64,000 bases of DNA from Leptospira hartskeerlii (lineage in GTDB: Bacteria > Spirochaetota > Leptospiria > Leptospirales > Leptospiraceae). The notes under the pieces were generated by a model. The model worked only from the letters and a program-made list of their open reading frames with translations, did no database searches and had not been told where the DNA came from. The stretch's first letter is position 1. Each line of letters begins with the position of its first letter. Positions 35,311-45,794 of this stretch are shown one piece after another. The DNA is taken from positions 52,823 through 116,822 of the forward strand of contig NZ_NPDL01000005.1 in the NCBI RefSeq assembly GCF_002811475.1. Reading direction: 5' to 3'. The translations under genes were made by a program, and so were the position numbers.

Positions 35311-36071
35311 TATTCTAGGGATTCTTTATAACTTTGCAGTAATTTTTTTTGATTTCTGGAAGAATGTTGAGACTGCATTTCCTGAAGTCTTAGAACATGC
35401 ACGAAAAAATCCTCGATCAGCTTTAAGTAAAATTCTTTCTTAAACTCGGATCTATCCCGGTTTACCCCCTCATCAGGTAGGTAATTCAGAGGATATTCTG
35501 CCTCTCTACCGTTCTTATCCGCGTAAATCACCAGATCGTCCACATTATTATCCAAAGGAGTAGTGTCCGTCATCCGGATCATGATCGTATCGTCTGCGGA
35601 ATAATTTGCGGTTTTAATTTCAGAAACCACCTTGGAAAGAGTGGATCCGTTAAATTCCAGAAGAATGGACTTTTCTTCCGCTCTCTCTATCCCTCCAGGA
35701 GAGGCAGACTGGGTCACGGAGAACTTAGTGATCTTCACACCTTTACGGTTCGGATAATTTCCCACCCAAGTTACCAATGTCCCAATCGGAAGAGCCTCCA
35801 TTCTTTCGAATTTCAAAAGTTCTCTGGCAACACTTAGGCTTTCATACGCACGTAAGATACGTTGGTTCAACATTTGGGTAGAAGAAGGGGAGGAATTATT
35901 CTGGGATTTTGTCCCATCCTGGTTTTGAGCGTTAATAGAAAGAGAGGAAAGAAGAAGGAGTAGAATGAAGACGGCCTGAAAGGCCGTCTTCGGAGAAGAA
36001 TAAAAATTAAGGCTTAGGTTGCGCTGGTGCTTCTGTGCTTGGTGCGTTAGTAGGCGCGGATTCTTGGGCAT
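35307..36071 (-). CDS. Secreted protein of unknown function after secG
   Basis: The protein has a hydrophobic stretch ([15 protein letters not shown]) that looks like a signal peptide core, then a Ser/Asn/Gln-rich part, a beta-rich domain and a helical C-terminus. I do not recognise a family. The start is unclear. The first in-frame ATG close to the signal is at 36071, inside secG, and an earlier one lies at 36164. A strong terminator hairpin (35967-35991) is inside the coding part just before the signal core. It is followed by the kinase gene with a 4-base overlap. Confidence 0.6.
   Translation of the reverse strand: MPKNPRLLTHQAQKHQRNLSLNFYSSPKTAFQAVFILLLLLSSLSINAQNQDGTKSQNNSSPSSTQMLNQRILRAYESLSVARELLKFERMEALPIGTLVTWVGNYPNRKGVKITKFSVTQSASPGGIERAEEKSILLEFNGSTLSKVVSEIKTANYSADDTIMIRMTDTTPLDNNVDDLVIYADKNGREAEYPLNYLPDEGVNRDRSEFKKEFYLKLIEDFFVHVLRLQEMQSQHSSRNQKKLLQSYKESLEY
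35967..35991 (-). terminator. Hairpin after secG, inside the start of the next frame
   Basis: GAAGACGGCC and GGCCGTCTTC form a perfect 10-bp stem with a 5-base loop. On the minus strand it begins 15 bases after the secG stop codon and is followed by a T/C-rich stretch (ATTCTACTCCTTCTTC). It probably ends or attenuates the glycolysis-secG transcript. Confidence 0.6.
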
Positions 36072-36387
36072 TTGTCCCTCCTTGGTTGCCCTGGGCCTCT
36101 TCCGCAGCGGGTGGAGGAAGGATCTCAGGCGTTGGAGTGGTATTGTATCCACTAGTCTTCGCAAAAAGGAAAGAAAGAATCAAAGATAAAGCCAAAAAAG
36201 TGAGTCCAGCAACTCTAGTTGCCTTAGTCAAAACATCCGCAGTAGAAGAACCAAAAACAGATTGGCTTGCTCCTCCACCAAGAACTCCACCCATTCCTCC
36301 TTTGCCTGTTTGGATCATAACAAGAAGGATCAGAAATAGACTGACAAAAACGAAAAGAACAAGAATGGTTCCGGTGATAAAGCCCAT
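36007..36387 (-). CDS. secG: Protein translocase subunit SecG
   Basis: This 126-aa protein has two membrane helices: one at 3-25 and another near 55-75. They flank the SecG signature [19 protein letters not shown] (about 29-47). The tail is long, Ala/Pro/Gln rich and probably cytoplasmic or unstructured. SecG supports protein export through SecYEG. It follows the tpiA gene, as in many bacteria. Confidence 0.95.
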   Translation of the reverse strand: MGFITGTILVLFVFVSLFLILLVMIQTGKGGMGGVLGGGASQSVFGSSTADVLTKATRVAGLTFLALSLILSFLFAKTSGYNTTPTPEILPPPAAEEAQGNQGGTNAQESAPTNAPSTEAPAQPKP

Positions 36388-36522
36388 GAGTCGAATTCCT
36401 AAAGGTAAAAAGGTATGTTTTTTGGCGAAATAATCCGCTTTAAATCCAAACTACCGCCAAGCCCTAGGCTGACAAGCCGTTTAGTACATTCCTAAACATG
36501 TGCCTATGACGGTAGGAAGAAA

Positions 36523-37275
36523 TTAGAATAAAGCTAAGAAACTTTCCAGCTTCTGGCTGGCCCCGCCTACGAGCCCTCCATCTATATCCGATTGGGAAAG
36601 GAGTTCCTTCACGTTATCGGCTTTTACGGAACCGCCATAAAGGATAGGCATAGCATCCGAGATTGTTTTCCCATTTTGGAATAATCCGGAAATTTCTTTT
36701 CTAATAAATGCGTGGGCTTCTTGCGCTTGCGCAGGAGTTGCCACTTTACCCGTTCCGATCGCCCAGACAGGTTCGTAAGCTACCCAGATACGAGAGAATT
36801 GGTCGCTTTCAATAGAGCCTAAACCTTCTTGGATCTGTTTTTTCAGAACTTCGAAAGTATTTCCAGATTCTCTTTCTGCCAGAGTTTCTCCCACACAATA
36901 CACAGCAGTAAAACCGTGTTTAGTCAGATAAGAGATCTTTTGATTACAGAATACGCTTGTTTCACCCAAGAACTGTCTTCTTTCTGAGTGACCAACGAGA
37001 GCAAATTTAATACCTATCTCGGAAAGTTGATCAGGACCGGTTTCACCAGTCATAGCAGTGAGAGGAGCAGGGTAGATGTTTTGTGCTCCGACAGCAATTT
37101 TCGAATTTTCTAATATTCGAGCAACTGCAGCCAGATGAATGGAAGAAGGAAATACAACCGCCTTTTTATTATCGGGAAGAGAAGAAGACTTTTCCTTTAG
37201 GCCGCTTGCGAGTGCCAACGCTTCCTTTTCGGAAAGATTCATTTTCCAGTTACCGGCGATAATTTTAGGGCGCAT
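36523..37275 (-). CDS. tpiA: Triosephosphate isomerase
   Basis: This 250-aa TIM-barrel enzyme has GNWKMN (substrate Lys), [12 protein letters not shown] (catalytic His) and [15 protein letters not shown] (catalytic Glu), and ends with [11 protein letters not shown] and GGLVGGAS. It interconverts DHAP and GAP. It follows pgk by 24 bases in the glycolytic operon. Full length and standard. Confidence 0.98.
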   Translation of the reverse strand: MRPKIIAGNWKMNLSEKEALALASGLKEKSSSLPDNKKAVVFPSSIHLAAVARILENSKIAVGAQNIYPAPLTAMTGETGPDQLSEIGIKFALVGHSERRQFLGETSVFCNQKISYLTKHGFTAVYCVGETLAERESGNTFEVLKKQIQEGLGSIESDQFSRIWVAYEPVWAIGTGKVATPAQAQEAHAFIRKEISGLFQNGKTISDAMPILYGGSVKADNVKELLSQSDIDGGLVGGASQKLESFLALF

Positions 37276-37299
37276 ATATATTTCCTTTGATTCGTTAGA

Positions 37300-38484
37300 T
37301 TATTGTTTTAGAAGAGCCACAACTCCGGGGAGTTTTTTACCTTCTAAAAATTCCAAGGAGGCTCCTCCTCCAGTCGAAACGTGAGTGATCTTATCTTCCA
37401 CTTTAGCCTTATTGATCGCAGCGATGGAATCTCCTCCACCCACTACAGTTCTGGCTTTGGACTTAGAAACCGCTTTTGCGATCGCCATGGTACCTGCTGC
37501 GAATTTATCGAATTCGAAAACTCCCATAGGACCGTTCCAAACGATCGTAGCCGCATTCTTAATTACTTTTTCGTAATTTGCGATCGTTTTAGGACCGATA
37601 TCCATTCCCATCCAACCGTCCAAAATTCCCATCTTGTCTACGGTTTTGGTCTTAGCATTCGCATCAAATTTATCACCGATCACATGATCCACAGGAAGTT
37701 GGAAGTCCACGCCTGCGACTCCAGCTCTTTCTATCAGTTGGAAAGCTTCCACTTCGAAATCTCTTTCTACTAACGAATTTCCAACCGGGATCGCTCTGGA
37801 TTTCAGGAAGGTATAAGCCATTCCTCCGCCGATCAAAATATGATCCACTTTTTCGATCAGGTTTTTGATCACACTGATCTTAGAAGAAACCTTGGAACCT
37901 CCGATGATTGCAACGAAAGGTTTTGCGGGGCGGGAAAGAAGAGAAGAAAGTTCGGTGATCTCTTTGTACATCAACAAACCAGCAAAAGAAGGTAGAAGAT
38001 GTGCAATTCCTTCCGTAGAAGCATGAGCTCTATGAGCAGCACCGAATGCATCGTTTACATAAACATCGGCGAGGGCAGCCAGGCTTTTGGCGAAAGCAGG
38101 ACTATTTTCCTCTTCTTCTTTATGAAAACGTAAATTTTCAAGAATCAGGATCTCTCCATCCTTAAGTTCTTTGGAAAGTTTTACTACATTCTCCCCGATC
38201 ACGTCTTTTGAGAATATTACGGAAGTTTTAACTAGATCTTTAAAAACTTCGTAAACCGGCTCCATAGAATATTGAGGGTCCGGTTTACCTTTAGGACGGC
38301 CAAGGTGACTTGCGATCACCACCCTGGCACCTTTTTTTACCAATAATTCAATGGTAGGAAGTGTCTTTTCAATTCTAGTCTTGTCGGAAACTTTACCGTT
38401 ATCCAGAGGGACGTTAAAATCGACCCTCAGAAAAACTCGTTTCCCCTTGACGTCCTCGTTTTCGAGTCTGGGTAATTGTTGCAT
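37300..38484 (-). CDS. pgk: Phosphoglycerate kinase
   Basis: This 394-aa enzyme has RVDFNVPLD near the start, SHLGRPKG, the substrate-binding basic residues, and the C-terminal [10 protein letters not shown] and GGGDSIAAI nucleotide-binding motifs. It transfers phosphate from 1,3-bisphosphoglycerate to ADP. It begins 3 bases after gap and is followed by tpiA, a typical operon. Confidence 0.98.
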   Translation of the reverse strand: MQQLPRLENEDVKGKRVFLRVDFNVPLDNGKVSDKTRIEKTLPTIELLVKKGARVVIASHLGRPKGKPDPQYSMEPVYEVFKDLVKTSVIFSKDVIGENVVKLSKELKDGEILILENLRFHKEEEENSPAFAKSLAALADVYVNDAFGAAHRAHASTEGIAHLLPSFAGLLMYKEITELSSLLSRPAKPFVAIIGGSKVSSKISVIKNLIEKVDHILIGGGMAYTFLKSRAIPVGNSLVERDFEVEAFQLIERAGVAGVDFQLPVDHVIGDKFDANAKTKTVDKMGILDGWMGMDIGPKTIANYEKVIKNAATIVWNGPMGVFEFDKFAAGTMAIAKAVSKSKARTVVGGGDSIAAINKAKVEDKITHVSTGGGASLEFLEGKKLPGVVALLKQ

Positions 38485-38487
38485 CTA

Positions 38488-39513
<1,026 letters not shown>

Positions 39514-39607
39514 TTAATGTTATTTGATAAAACAGGAGCCTTGGGCTCTTCAAATACATGTTTTTATAACAAAACCATCCTGAAAATCCGTTTTTTTCGA
39601 GCTTTTG

Positions 39608-39686
39608 GGCGACTCCGGACTCCGTCCGGACCGCGCTGCTACGGGCTTCGGTCCTTCGGACTAAACCCTGCGCATCGCTGTCGCGG
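39608..39686. repeat. GC-rich intergenic element with short hairpins
   Basis: This 80-base stretch between gap and the signal-peptidase-like gene is clearly richer in G and C than its surroundings. It has a perfect hairpin (TCCGGAC-TCC-GTCCGGA) at its left end, a second GGTCC-TTC-GGACT fold, and repeated CGCGCTGC / GCGCATCGCTGTCGCG words. It recalls small dispersed repeats (REP-like) seen between leptospiral genes, but only one copy lies in this window. Confidence 0.45.
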
Positions 39687-39691
39687 TTGAA

Positions 39692-40249
39692 TTAAAGGAC
39701 TTTGCCTATGATCTTTTCGAAAGGTATGGGGCCGAAATCTCTGGAATCCACGCAGTCGTCTCGGTTATCACATAGAAGAAAGTAATTTCGATCTTCTACT
39801 GTTAGGTTGGAAAGATTATCCCTGCTTGAATAAGTCCCGGAGAAGGCTGGCCTTGCGTCTTTGAATTGTAAGGAGAAGTCTGATTTTTCCTGAGCCTCGG
39901 AGGTGCCGTTTCTGTAAAGGACCTTGTCCTTGATAGAGATCTGGTCTCCAGATTTTCCCATGATACGGACCAAAGCTACTTTTCCTTTTTGCGTCGGATG
40001 TGCCACGAGTACCACATCCCCTAAAAACAAGGAAGAATCTCGAACGAATCTGGAGATATAAATTCTTTTTCCTTTAGGGAGCGCAGGAGACATCTCTTCC
40101 GTTTCTGGGACGAATGGAAATACAAACCAGATTCGAACTGCGGTCGCGAATAAAAATCCAACCACAAGAGAGATCGAAAGAACCTGAGCGAATTTCTTTC
40201 GATCGAATTTTTTTTCCTTCTCTCCGAACTCTTTTTTCAATGAGAACAT
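39692..40249 (-). CDS. Signal peptidase I-like protein lacking both catalytic residues
   Basis: This 185-aa protein has one N-terminal membrane helix (about 22-45) and a periplasmic S26-type fold. The first box, normally P-S-G-S-M-x-P-T-L, reads PETEEMSPAL, so the catalytic serine position is E52. The second box, normally with Lys-Arg before a V-x-G-x-x-G-D run, reads VALVRIMGKSGD, so the lysine position is V94. The last box CDNRDDCVDSRDFGPI (160-175) is well kept. Activity as a signal peptidase is therefore unlikely, but the fold is retained. A role as a binding partner, or activity with other residues, is open. It lies just upstream of gap on the minus strand, separated by a GC-rich element. 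Confidence 0.8.
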   Translation of the reverse strand: MFSLKKEFGEKEKKFDRKKFAQVLSISLVVGFLFATAVRIWFVFPFVPETEEMSPALPKGKRIYISRFVRDSSLFLGDVVLVAHPTQKGKVALVRIMGKSGDQISIKDKVLYRNGTSEAQEKSDFSLQFKDARPAFSGTYSSRDNLSNLTVEDRNYFLLCDNRDDCVDSRDFGPIPFEKIIGKVL

Positions 40250-40308
40250 TATAGGCTAGGGTATGAATGTATAGAAAATGGGCAAAGTAGATTTTATTTA
40301 AAAAAAAG

Positions 40309-41895
40309 TTGAAATATCAGATTTTAGAGGGTCATATATTCAAATTCGAAAATAAAGGAACCTTCTTCTCATTGGAAACAATCGGCGGAAAAAGCCTAAT
40401 TTCTAAACTTCAGTTTTTATTTCCTCTTAGTTGTATTGTATTCACTGCATTATTCTTATTTAAGATAGATGCAAATTCAGTTTTAGTCTCCGACAACCAG
40501 AACAAGATCGTTCAGGCACAAGCATTCATAGATTCAGGATATAAAAGCGAGTATCTTAGTTGTAAAATTTTAGAGGATCTAGGCGGCTGTAAATTTTTTC
40601 CAAGCTGGCAGGTCCAGTTACAAAACGGAATTTCCGGACCTTTCCCTGTAGCATTCTCTCTGTTCGCTTCCATATTCGGTCTATTAGGAGATTATAGTTT
40701 TCTATTTTACGTTTCTATTTTGTTTTTTTGGATCGGAGTACTTTTCCTAAAGTTCGAACTGGACTTAAAATGGGCTTCGGTCCTATTTTTAAGTTTCGGT
40801 CCCGCTTTTTTCCATTCAGCATTATTCCCGGATTATTCCATTACATTTCTTTTAACCTGTGTAGGACTCACATTTTACGCCTGCCCGGTAAAGACTCGGC
40901 CGCTCGGTCTCTTTATAGGATTTTTTGTAGGACTCGGGTTCTTCTTTCGGCCGGAGAATACGATCTTATATTTCGTCCTCGGAGTTTTTCACCTGGCTGA
41001 ATTCATTCAAAAAGGTAGATCCGAGGTTTCTACAAGAGATAAGGACAGGTTGATCCTACTCATAGGAACCGGTATCGGAGTGATATTTTACGGAATTTTA
41101 AACTATTATCTGTACGGTTCCGCCTTGGGAACTAGAATAGAGACCAATGCAGAAATAGGTTGGGATACCGGATTCGAAAAATACACTTCTCTTCTTATTT
41201 TCGGAAATGCAAGAGTCGGTTTTTTATTCTTCTGCCCTTGGGTTTTGCTTTGGTTGGTATACTTTTTTATTCGTTGGAAAGAACTCGAGAAATTTGAAAA
41301 AAAACTCTCTCTGGCGATCTTAATTTCCCTTTTTTTAGGGGCTTATCTGGCTCCAAACGATTCCAATATAGATTGGGGGACCAGATATCTTTCTTGGCTG
41401 ATTGTTCCGATCGTCGTTTTATTCTTCTCCAAAAAGAATTCAGAAAGAGTTCCTAAGACTGTTTGGATTTTGACGGGAATTTTATTTTTGGTGACCTTAT
41501 TCTTTTCTAAGATCTACTTTTTGACTCAAGAAAAACTTTCCAAGGAATACGTAAAATACAACGAGTTCTTATTGAGCTCTAATTCGGAAATATATCTGAC
41601 AACGGAGTCGAGTATATCCGCATTGTTTGGTCAGGAAATTTTACGTAAGAAAGTATTAAGGATAGAGGAGCTAGAAGATCTTCCGGAATTAACTAAGATC
41701 CTTTCCTCTAAAAAAGGATCCATTTCCTTGGTCCGTTATGAGCCGATCACATTATCTCTTTTACAAACCTTAGAGAAAAACAATTCAGAGAAATTAGGAA
41801 CCGAGATGCAAGATTGGTTTTTAAGATCCGGCTGGAACAAGATCTCGAAACAAACTTTAGAAAAAATAGAAATTCTAAAATTTGAGCGAAATTAG
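40309..41895 (+). CDS. Polytopic membrane protein, probable GT-C-like glycosyltransferase
   Basis: This 528-aa protein has about ten hydrophobic segments. The N-terminal part has the periplasmic loop VSDNQNKIVQAQAFIDSG and a later FFRPENTILYF, as in leptospiral GT-C-like putative glycosyltransferases that use lipid-linked sugars. The C-terminal 100 residues are soluble. The start is unclear: TTG 40309 has no ribosome binding site, and TTG 40372 has AAAGGA about 12 bases upstream. The donor and acceptor are unknown. Confidence 0.65.
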   Translation: MKYQILEGHIFKFENKGTFFSLETIGGKSLISKLQFLFPLSCIVFTALFLFKIDANSVLVSDNQNKIVQAQAFIDSGYKSEYLSCKILEDLGGCKFFPSWQVQLQNGISGPFPVAFSLFASIFGLLGDYSFLFYVSILFFWIGVLFLKFELDLKWASVLFLSFGPAFFHSALFPDYSITFLLTCVGLTFYACPVKTRPLGLFIGFFVGLGFFFRPENTILYFVLGVFHLAEFIQKGRSEVSTRDKDRLILLIGTGIGVIFYGILNYYLYGSALGTRIETNAEIGWDTGFEKYTSLLIFGNARVGFLFFCPWVLLWLVYFFIRWKELEKFEKKLSLAILISLFLGAYLAPNDSNIDWGTRYLSWLIVPIVVLFFSKKNSERVPKTVWILTGILFLVTLFFSKIYFLTQEKLSKEYVKYNEFLLSSNSEIYLTTESSISALFGQEILRKKVLRIEELEDLPELTKILSSKKGSISLVRYEPITLSLLQTLEKNNSEKLGTEMQDWFLRSGWNKISKQTLEKIEILKFERN

Positions 41896-41997
41896 ATTTT
41901 GATATAACATTAGCTAAGCTCAAGAAACGCATTCATAATTTGGACTTGTTTAGGTCTAGAAATGTTGTAAAATGGGAGTGCTACCGAGGGAAAGTAT

Positions 41998-42555
41998 ATG
42001 CAAGAAGTACATCTGGCCGGAAATATATTAGAATACATGGGTAAACGTCCTATCTTCAAAGACGGAGTGTTCTTAGCTCCTGGTTCTTTGGTAGTAGGGG
42101 ATGTAGTGATCGGAAAAGATTCCTCTATCTGGTTCCAAACATTGATCCGGGGAGACGTAAATTATATTCGTATCGGAGACAATGTAAACATACAGGACAT
42201 GACGGTGGTCCATGTTTCCAGAAACACTCATCCAGTGGAGATCGGAGATAATGTTTCCGTGGGTCATAGAGCTGTTCTTCATGGATGTAAACTTAAAAAC
42301 AATTCATTCGTGGGAATGGGAGCGATCATCATGGATGGAGTGGAATTAGGAGAATACTCTTTCGTGGCCGCAGGCGCAATGGTAACTCCAGGTAAGATCA
42401 TTCCACCGGGAGCGATGGTGATGGGATCTCCCGCAAAGATCGTAAGAGATATTACTGAAGAAGAAAGGAATCTGATCGAGAGAACCGCTGCAAATTACGT
42501 CACCTATAAGAACAATTATCTGGATGATTTTTCCTATAGGATCAGCATAGTTTAA
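41998..42555 (+). CDS. Gamma-class carbonic anhydrase-like hexapeptide protein
   Basis: This 185-aa left-handed beta-helix protein has repeated hexapeptides (I-G-D-N-V-x). The three zinc histidines are expected in VVHVSR and in [11 protein letters not shown] (His-x4-His). The tail with [15 protein letters not shown] is standard for the YrdA/gamma carbonic anhydrase family. It may hydrate CO2, but many family members have no proven activity. The ATG has a GAGGG site upstream. It stands alone between two intergenic gaps. Confidence 0.9.
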   Translation: MQEVHLAGNILEYMGKRPIFKDGVFLAPGSLVVGDVVIGKDSSIWFQTLIRGDVNYIRIGDNVNIQDMTVVHVSRNTHPVEIGDNVSVGHRAVLHGCKLKNNSFVGMGAIIMDGVELGEYSFVAAGAMVTPGKIIPPGAMVMGSPAKIVRDITEEERNLIERTAANYVTYKNNYLDDFSYRISIV

Positions 42556-42606
42556 TTTTACAAAATTTTCCTATACGTTTAGGGAACTTGCGGAAAACTT
42601 TACTAT

Positions 42607-43677
42607 GTGAGCGAAACAAAAATTCCGGGAGTATACCTAAGAGGGACAGGGGTCATAGGTTGGCCTCTGGCTTCTTTGTTATTATTATTAAAAAATAAAT
42701 TTGGCGGATTCCAGGTATTTATAGAACCGTATAAATTACAAAAATCTGAAATACCTCAAATACTTTCGCTGCTCGAAAAAGGCGGGGTCATAGTAGACGA
42801 TGGCTCCAATGGAGTTCAAAATTTTTTTCCGGAATGGATCTCCAAACAGGATGCATTGTCCCAGTCTCTTGTAGTATGTGATTCTTCCCCGCCCGGGATC
42901 GCAGACAAAAGAAAGTCCGAATACTCAGATCAGATCTACGATCAGATTAAACTTTTTATAGCTCAGGGAAGTGAACATTCTTTCGGACCACAATTTTTGT
43001 ATCCTGAAAGTTCTCCACTCTTAGAAAAAAATCCTCCTAAGTTCATCCATATTTCTACATGTAACACTCATACATTAGCCGGGATACTTAGGCCCTTCTA
43101 CTCGGAAAAACCACAAGAGCTGGTAAACATTTTAGAAGAGGCTGATTTTTTTGTGATCCGTCGAGATGCGGATATGGCAAAGAATGATCCCCACGTGACC
43201 GGACCTTTACTTGTTCTTCCTGAATCGGAAACCGGGACCCACCATGGAAGATTATTGAACGAAGTATACGCTGATCTTGGATTTAAGATTAAATTGGGAT
43301 CTTCTTCCGTAACGATCAACTCCCCATATATGCACCTAATCCGGTTTCATCTTCGCTTAAAAAGAGAAGTTTCTAAAGAATGGCTGGTATCTAAGATCAA
43401 TAATGATCCGTTCTTAAGTATCACCGAACTGGTTTCTACGAACTCAATCTTCTCCTCAGGAAGAGATCGAGGAGTGTACGGACGGATTTTCTCTCATGCA
43501 GTATTTCCAATCTCCGCACTGGAAGTGAATGGAAGAGAAATACGCGGATATGCCGCCACTCCTGGGGATTCGAATGTGCATATTTCCACCATCTATGCGG
43601 TTTATAAAGGGTTAGGACTTTCCTGGCGACCGGAAACGGAGGCCTTTTTAGCCGGAATTGTCTTGAAAGAAGTTTAG
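42607..43677 (+). CDS. Protein resembling archaeal type II glyceraldehyde-3-phosphate dehydrogenase
   Basis: This 356-aa protein starts at GTG. Its N-terminus has [10 protein letters not shown], a Rossmann-like loop. Further on, [16 protein letters not shown] (91-106) recalls the DATPxGIG stretch of archaeal type II GAPDH, and [13 protein letters not shown] the FQGGEKHxxxGxSF stretch. [15 protein letters not shown] has a cysteine (C152) where type II enzymes have the catalytic SCNTTGL, then FFVIRRDAD matches the LIRRAAD segment and GTHHGR the SHHG segment (H212-H213). [19 protein letters not shown] fits the later conserved part. Identity is low, so reaction and cofactor are uncertain. A classical gap gene is present 3 kb away. 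Gene neighbours do not suggest a pathway. Confidence 0.6.
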   Translation: MSETKIPGVYLRGTGVIGWPLASLLLLLKNKFGGFQVFIEPYKLQKSEIPQILSLLEKGGVIVDDGSNGVQNFFPEWISKQDALSQSLVVCDSSPPGIADKRKSEYSDQIYDQIKLFIAQGSEHSFGPQFLYPESSPLLEKNPPKFIHISTCNTHTLAGILRPFYSEKPQELVNILEEADFFVIRRDADMAKNDPHVTGPLLVLPESETGTHHGRLLNEVYADLGFKIKLGSSSVTINSPYMHLIRFHLRLKREVSKEWLVSKINNDPFLSITELVSTNSIFSSGRDRGVYGRIFSHAVFPISALEVNGREIRGYAATPGDSNVHISTIYAVYKGLGLSWRPETEAFLAGIVLKEV

Positions 43678-43800
43678 CACATCTTAGAAATATCCGGACA
43701 GTTTTGATCTTTTTTCATTGATCGCATTTGATATATTGAAAAAGATGTTTAATATATTGACAAGTTCACAAAAATCCAGCTGCAAAGGTAGGAATTCCTA

Positions 43801-44730
<930 letters not shown>

Positions 44731-44756
44731 GATTTAATTCTAAGTCTGAGATTTTG

Positions 44757-44787
44757 AAATCCCGGCGGAAACGTCGGGATTTTTTTA
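44757..44787 (+). terminator. Terminator of cysK
   Basis: ATCCCGGCG pairs with CGTCGGGAT (one G-T pair) around a GAAA tetraloop and is followed by seven T. It starts 27 bases after the cysK stop codon. Confidence 0.88.
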
Positions 44788-44808
44788 TACCTTTATCGTT
44801 TGTTATAA

Positions 44809-44829
44809 AAGTATTATAATAAAATACTT
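44809..44829. promoter_or_regulatory. Inverted repeat upstream of the MpaB-like gene
   Basis: AAGTATT and AATACTT are perfect reverse complements, 7 bases apart, in an AT-rich intergenic region 79 bases before the next start codon. This could be an operator for a TetR-like or other dimeric repressor. No regulator gene lies nearby, so it is tentative. Confidence 0.4.
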
Positions 44830-44907
44830 GCGTTTCGAATTTAATCGAACATCTGTGCGAAAAAGTGATATAATAAAAAGTTAGATATCAAAGGAAAAAA
44901 TAAACAG

Positions 44908-45756
44908 ATGTTCAACCGTTTGAAAATATTAAAACAAATCAATGAGTTAGATGCGGAGAAGGATGCACAGAAGATCGTATTCCTTTCAGGAAGTTATGAT
45001 TTTCCTCAGGATGTGGAGATCTCACTTGCTATTTCATTCTTCAGGACATTTGCAATTCCTTCCATTTCTAAAATACTAAATACAACAAAACGATTCGAAT
45101 ACGCAGGACAGAAGAGATACGACGATACAGCTTTGATACTCGCTGAATTTATAGAGAATGGACTGGACAGTGAACGAGGAAGAGAAGCTATGAGAAGGCT
45201 GAACCAGATCCATAAAGAATACGCGATCAAGAACGAAGATTTTCTCTATACTCTCACAACATTTATATTCGAGCCGGATCGCTGGAACCAAAAGTTCGGC
45301 TGGAGAAGGAGCACTGAAAAAGAAAGGCTCGCTAACTTCTATCTTTGGAAACGGATCGGAAAAATGATGAATATCAAAAATATTCCGGAAACCTACGAAG
45401 AAATGTTGGAGTTTAATCAAAGTTTCGAAAAGGAAAAATTCCTCCGCACTCCTGATTCTGAACAAGTAGCGCTTGCGACTATGAAAATCGCTTCTGCCAG
45501 AATTCCAAAGATCCCCGGCTTGGAATATTTAGTATATCATGCAGTCTATTCTCTCATGGACAAACCTCTTAGAGAAGCAATGGGATTTCCAAAAGCGAAT
45601 CCGATCGTCGCAGCTTTAACTCATGTGGTTTTGAAATTCAGGGCATTTGTCTTACGATATTTTTGGCCCCCTCGAAAAACTCCGTATTACGTGACTAAAC
45701 GAAATAACCCTACTTATCCGAATGGATATTTGATTGAAGAGTTAGGACCACATTAG
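44908..45756 (+). CDS. MpaB/rubber-oxygenase (Lcp)-like family protein
   Basis: This 282-aa soluble, mostly helical protein has KRYDDTALILAEFIENG near residue 70. It is followed by REAMRRLNQIHKEYAIKNED and a long helical part with FIFEPDRWNQKFGW. This pattern fits the MpaB/Lcp oxygenase family (formerly DUF2236), whose members bind haem b through a histidine; the His of QIHKEY may be that residue. The substrate is unknown. It has an AAAGGA site upstream and stands alone in its own unit, with an inverted repeat in its promoter region. Confidence 0.7.
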   Translation: MFNRLKILKQINELDAEKDAQKIVFLSGSYDFPQDVEISLAISFFRTFAIPSISKILNTTKRFEYAGQKRYDDTALILAEFIENGLDSERGREAMRRLNQIHKEYAIKNEDFLYTLTTFIFEPDRWNQKFGWRRSTEKERLANFYLWKRIGKMMNIKNIPETYEEMLEFNQSFEKEKFLRTPDSEQVALATMKIASARIPKIPGLEYLVYHAVYSLMDKPLREAMGFPKANPIVAALTHVVLKFRAFVLRYFWPPRKTPYYVTKRNNPTYPNGYLIEELGPH

Positions 45757-45794
45757 AAAAATATGGAAGGGTCGGATTTTCGGCCCGATCCAAA

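Noticed and set aside
43731..43760. Direct repeat ATATATTGA before cysK as a promoter
   Set aside because: The region is AT-rich, and no spacing gives a convincing -35/-10 pair; left as a remark only.
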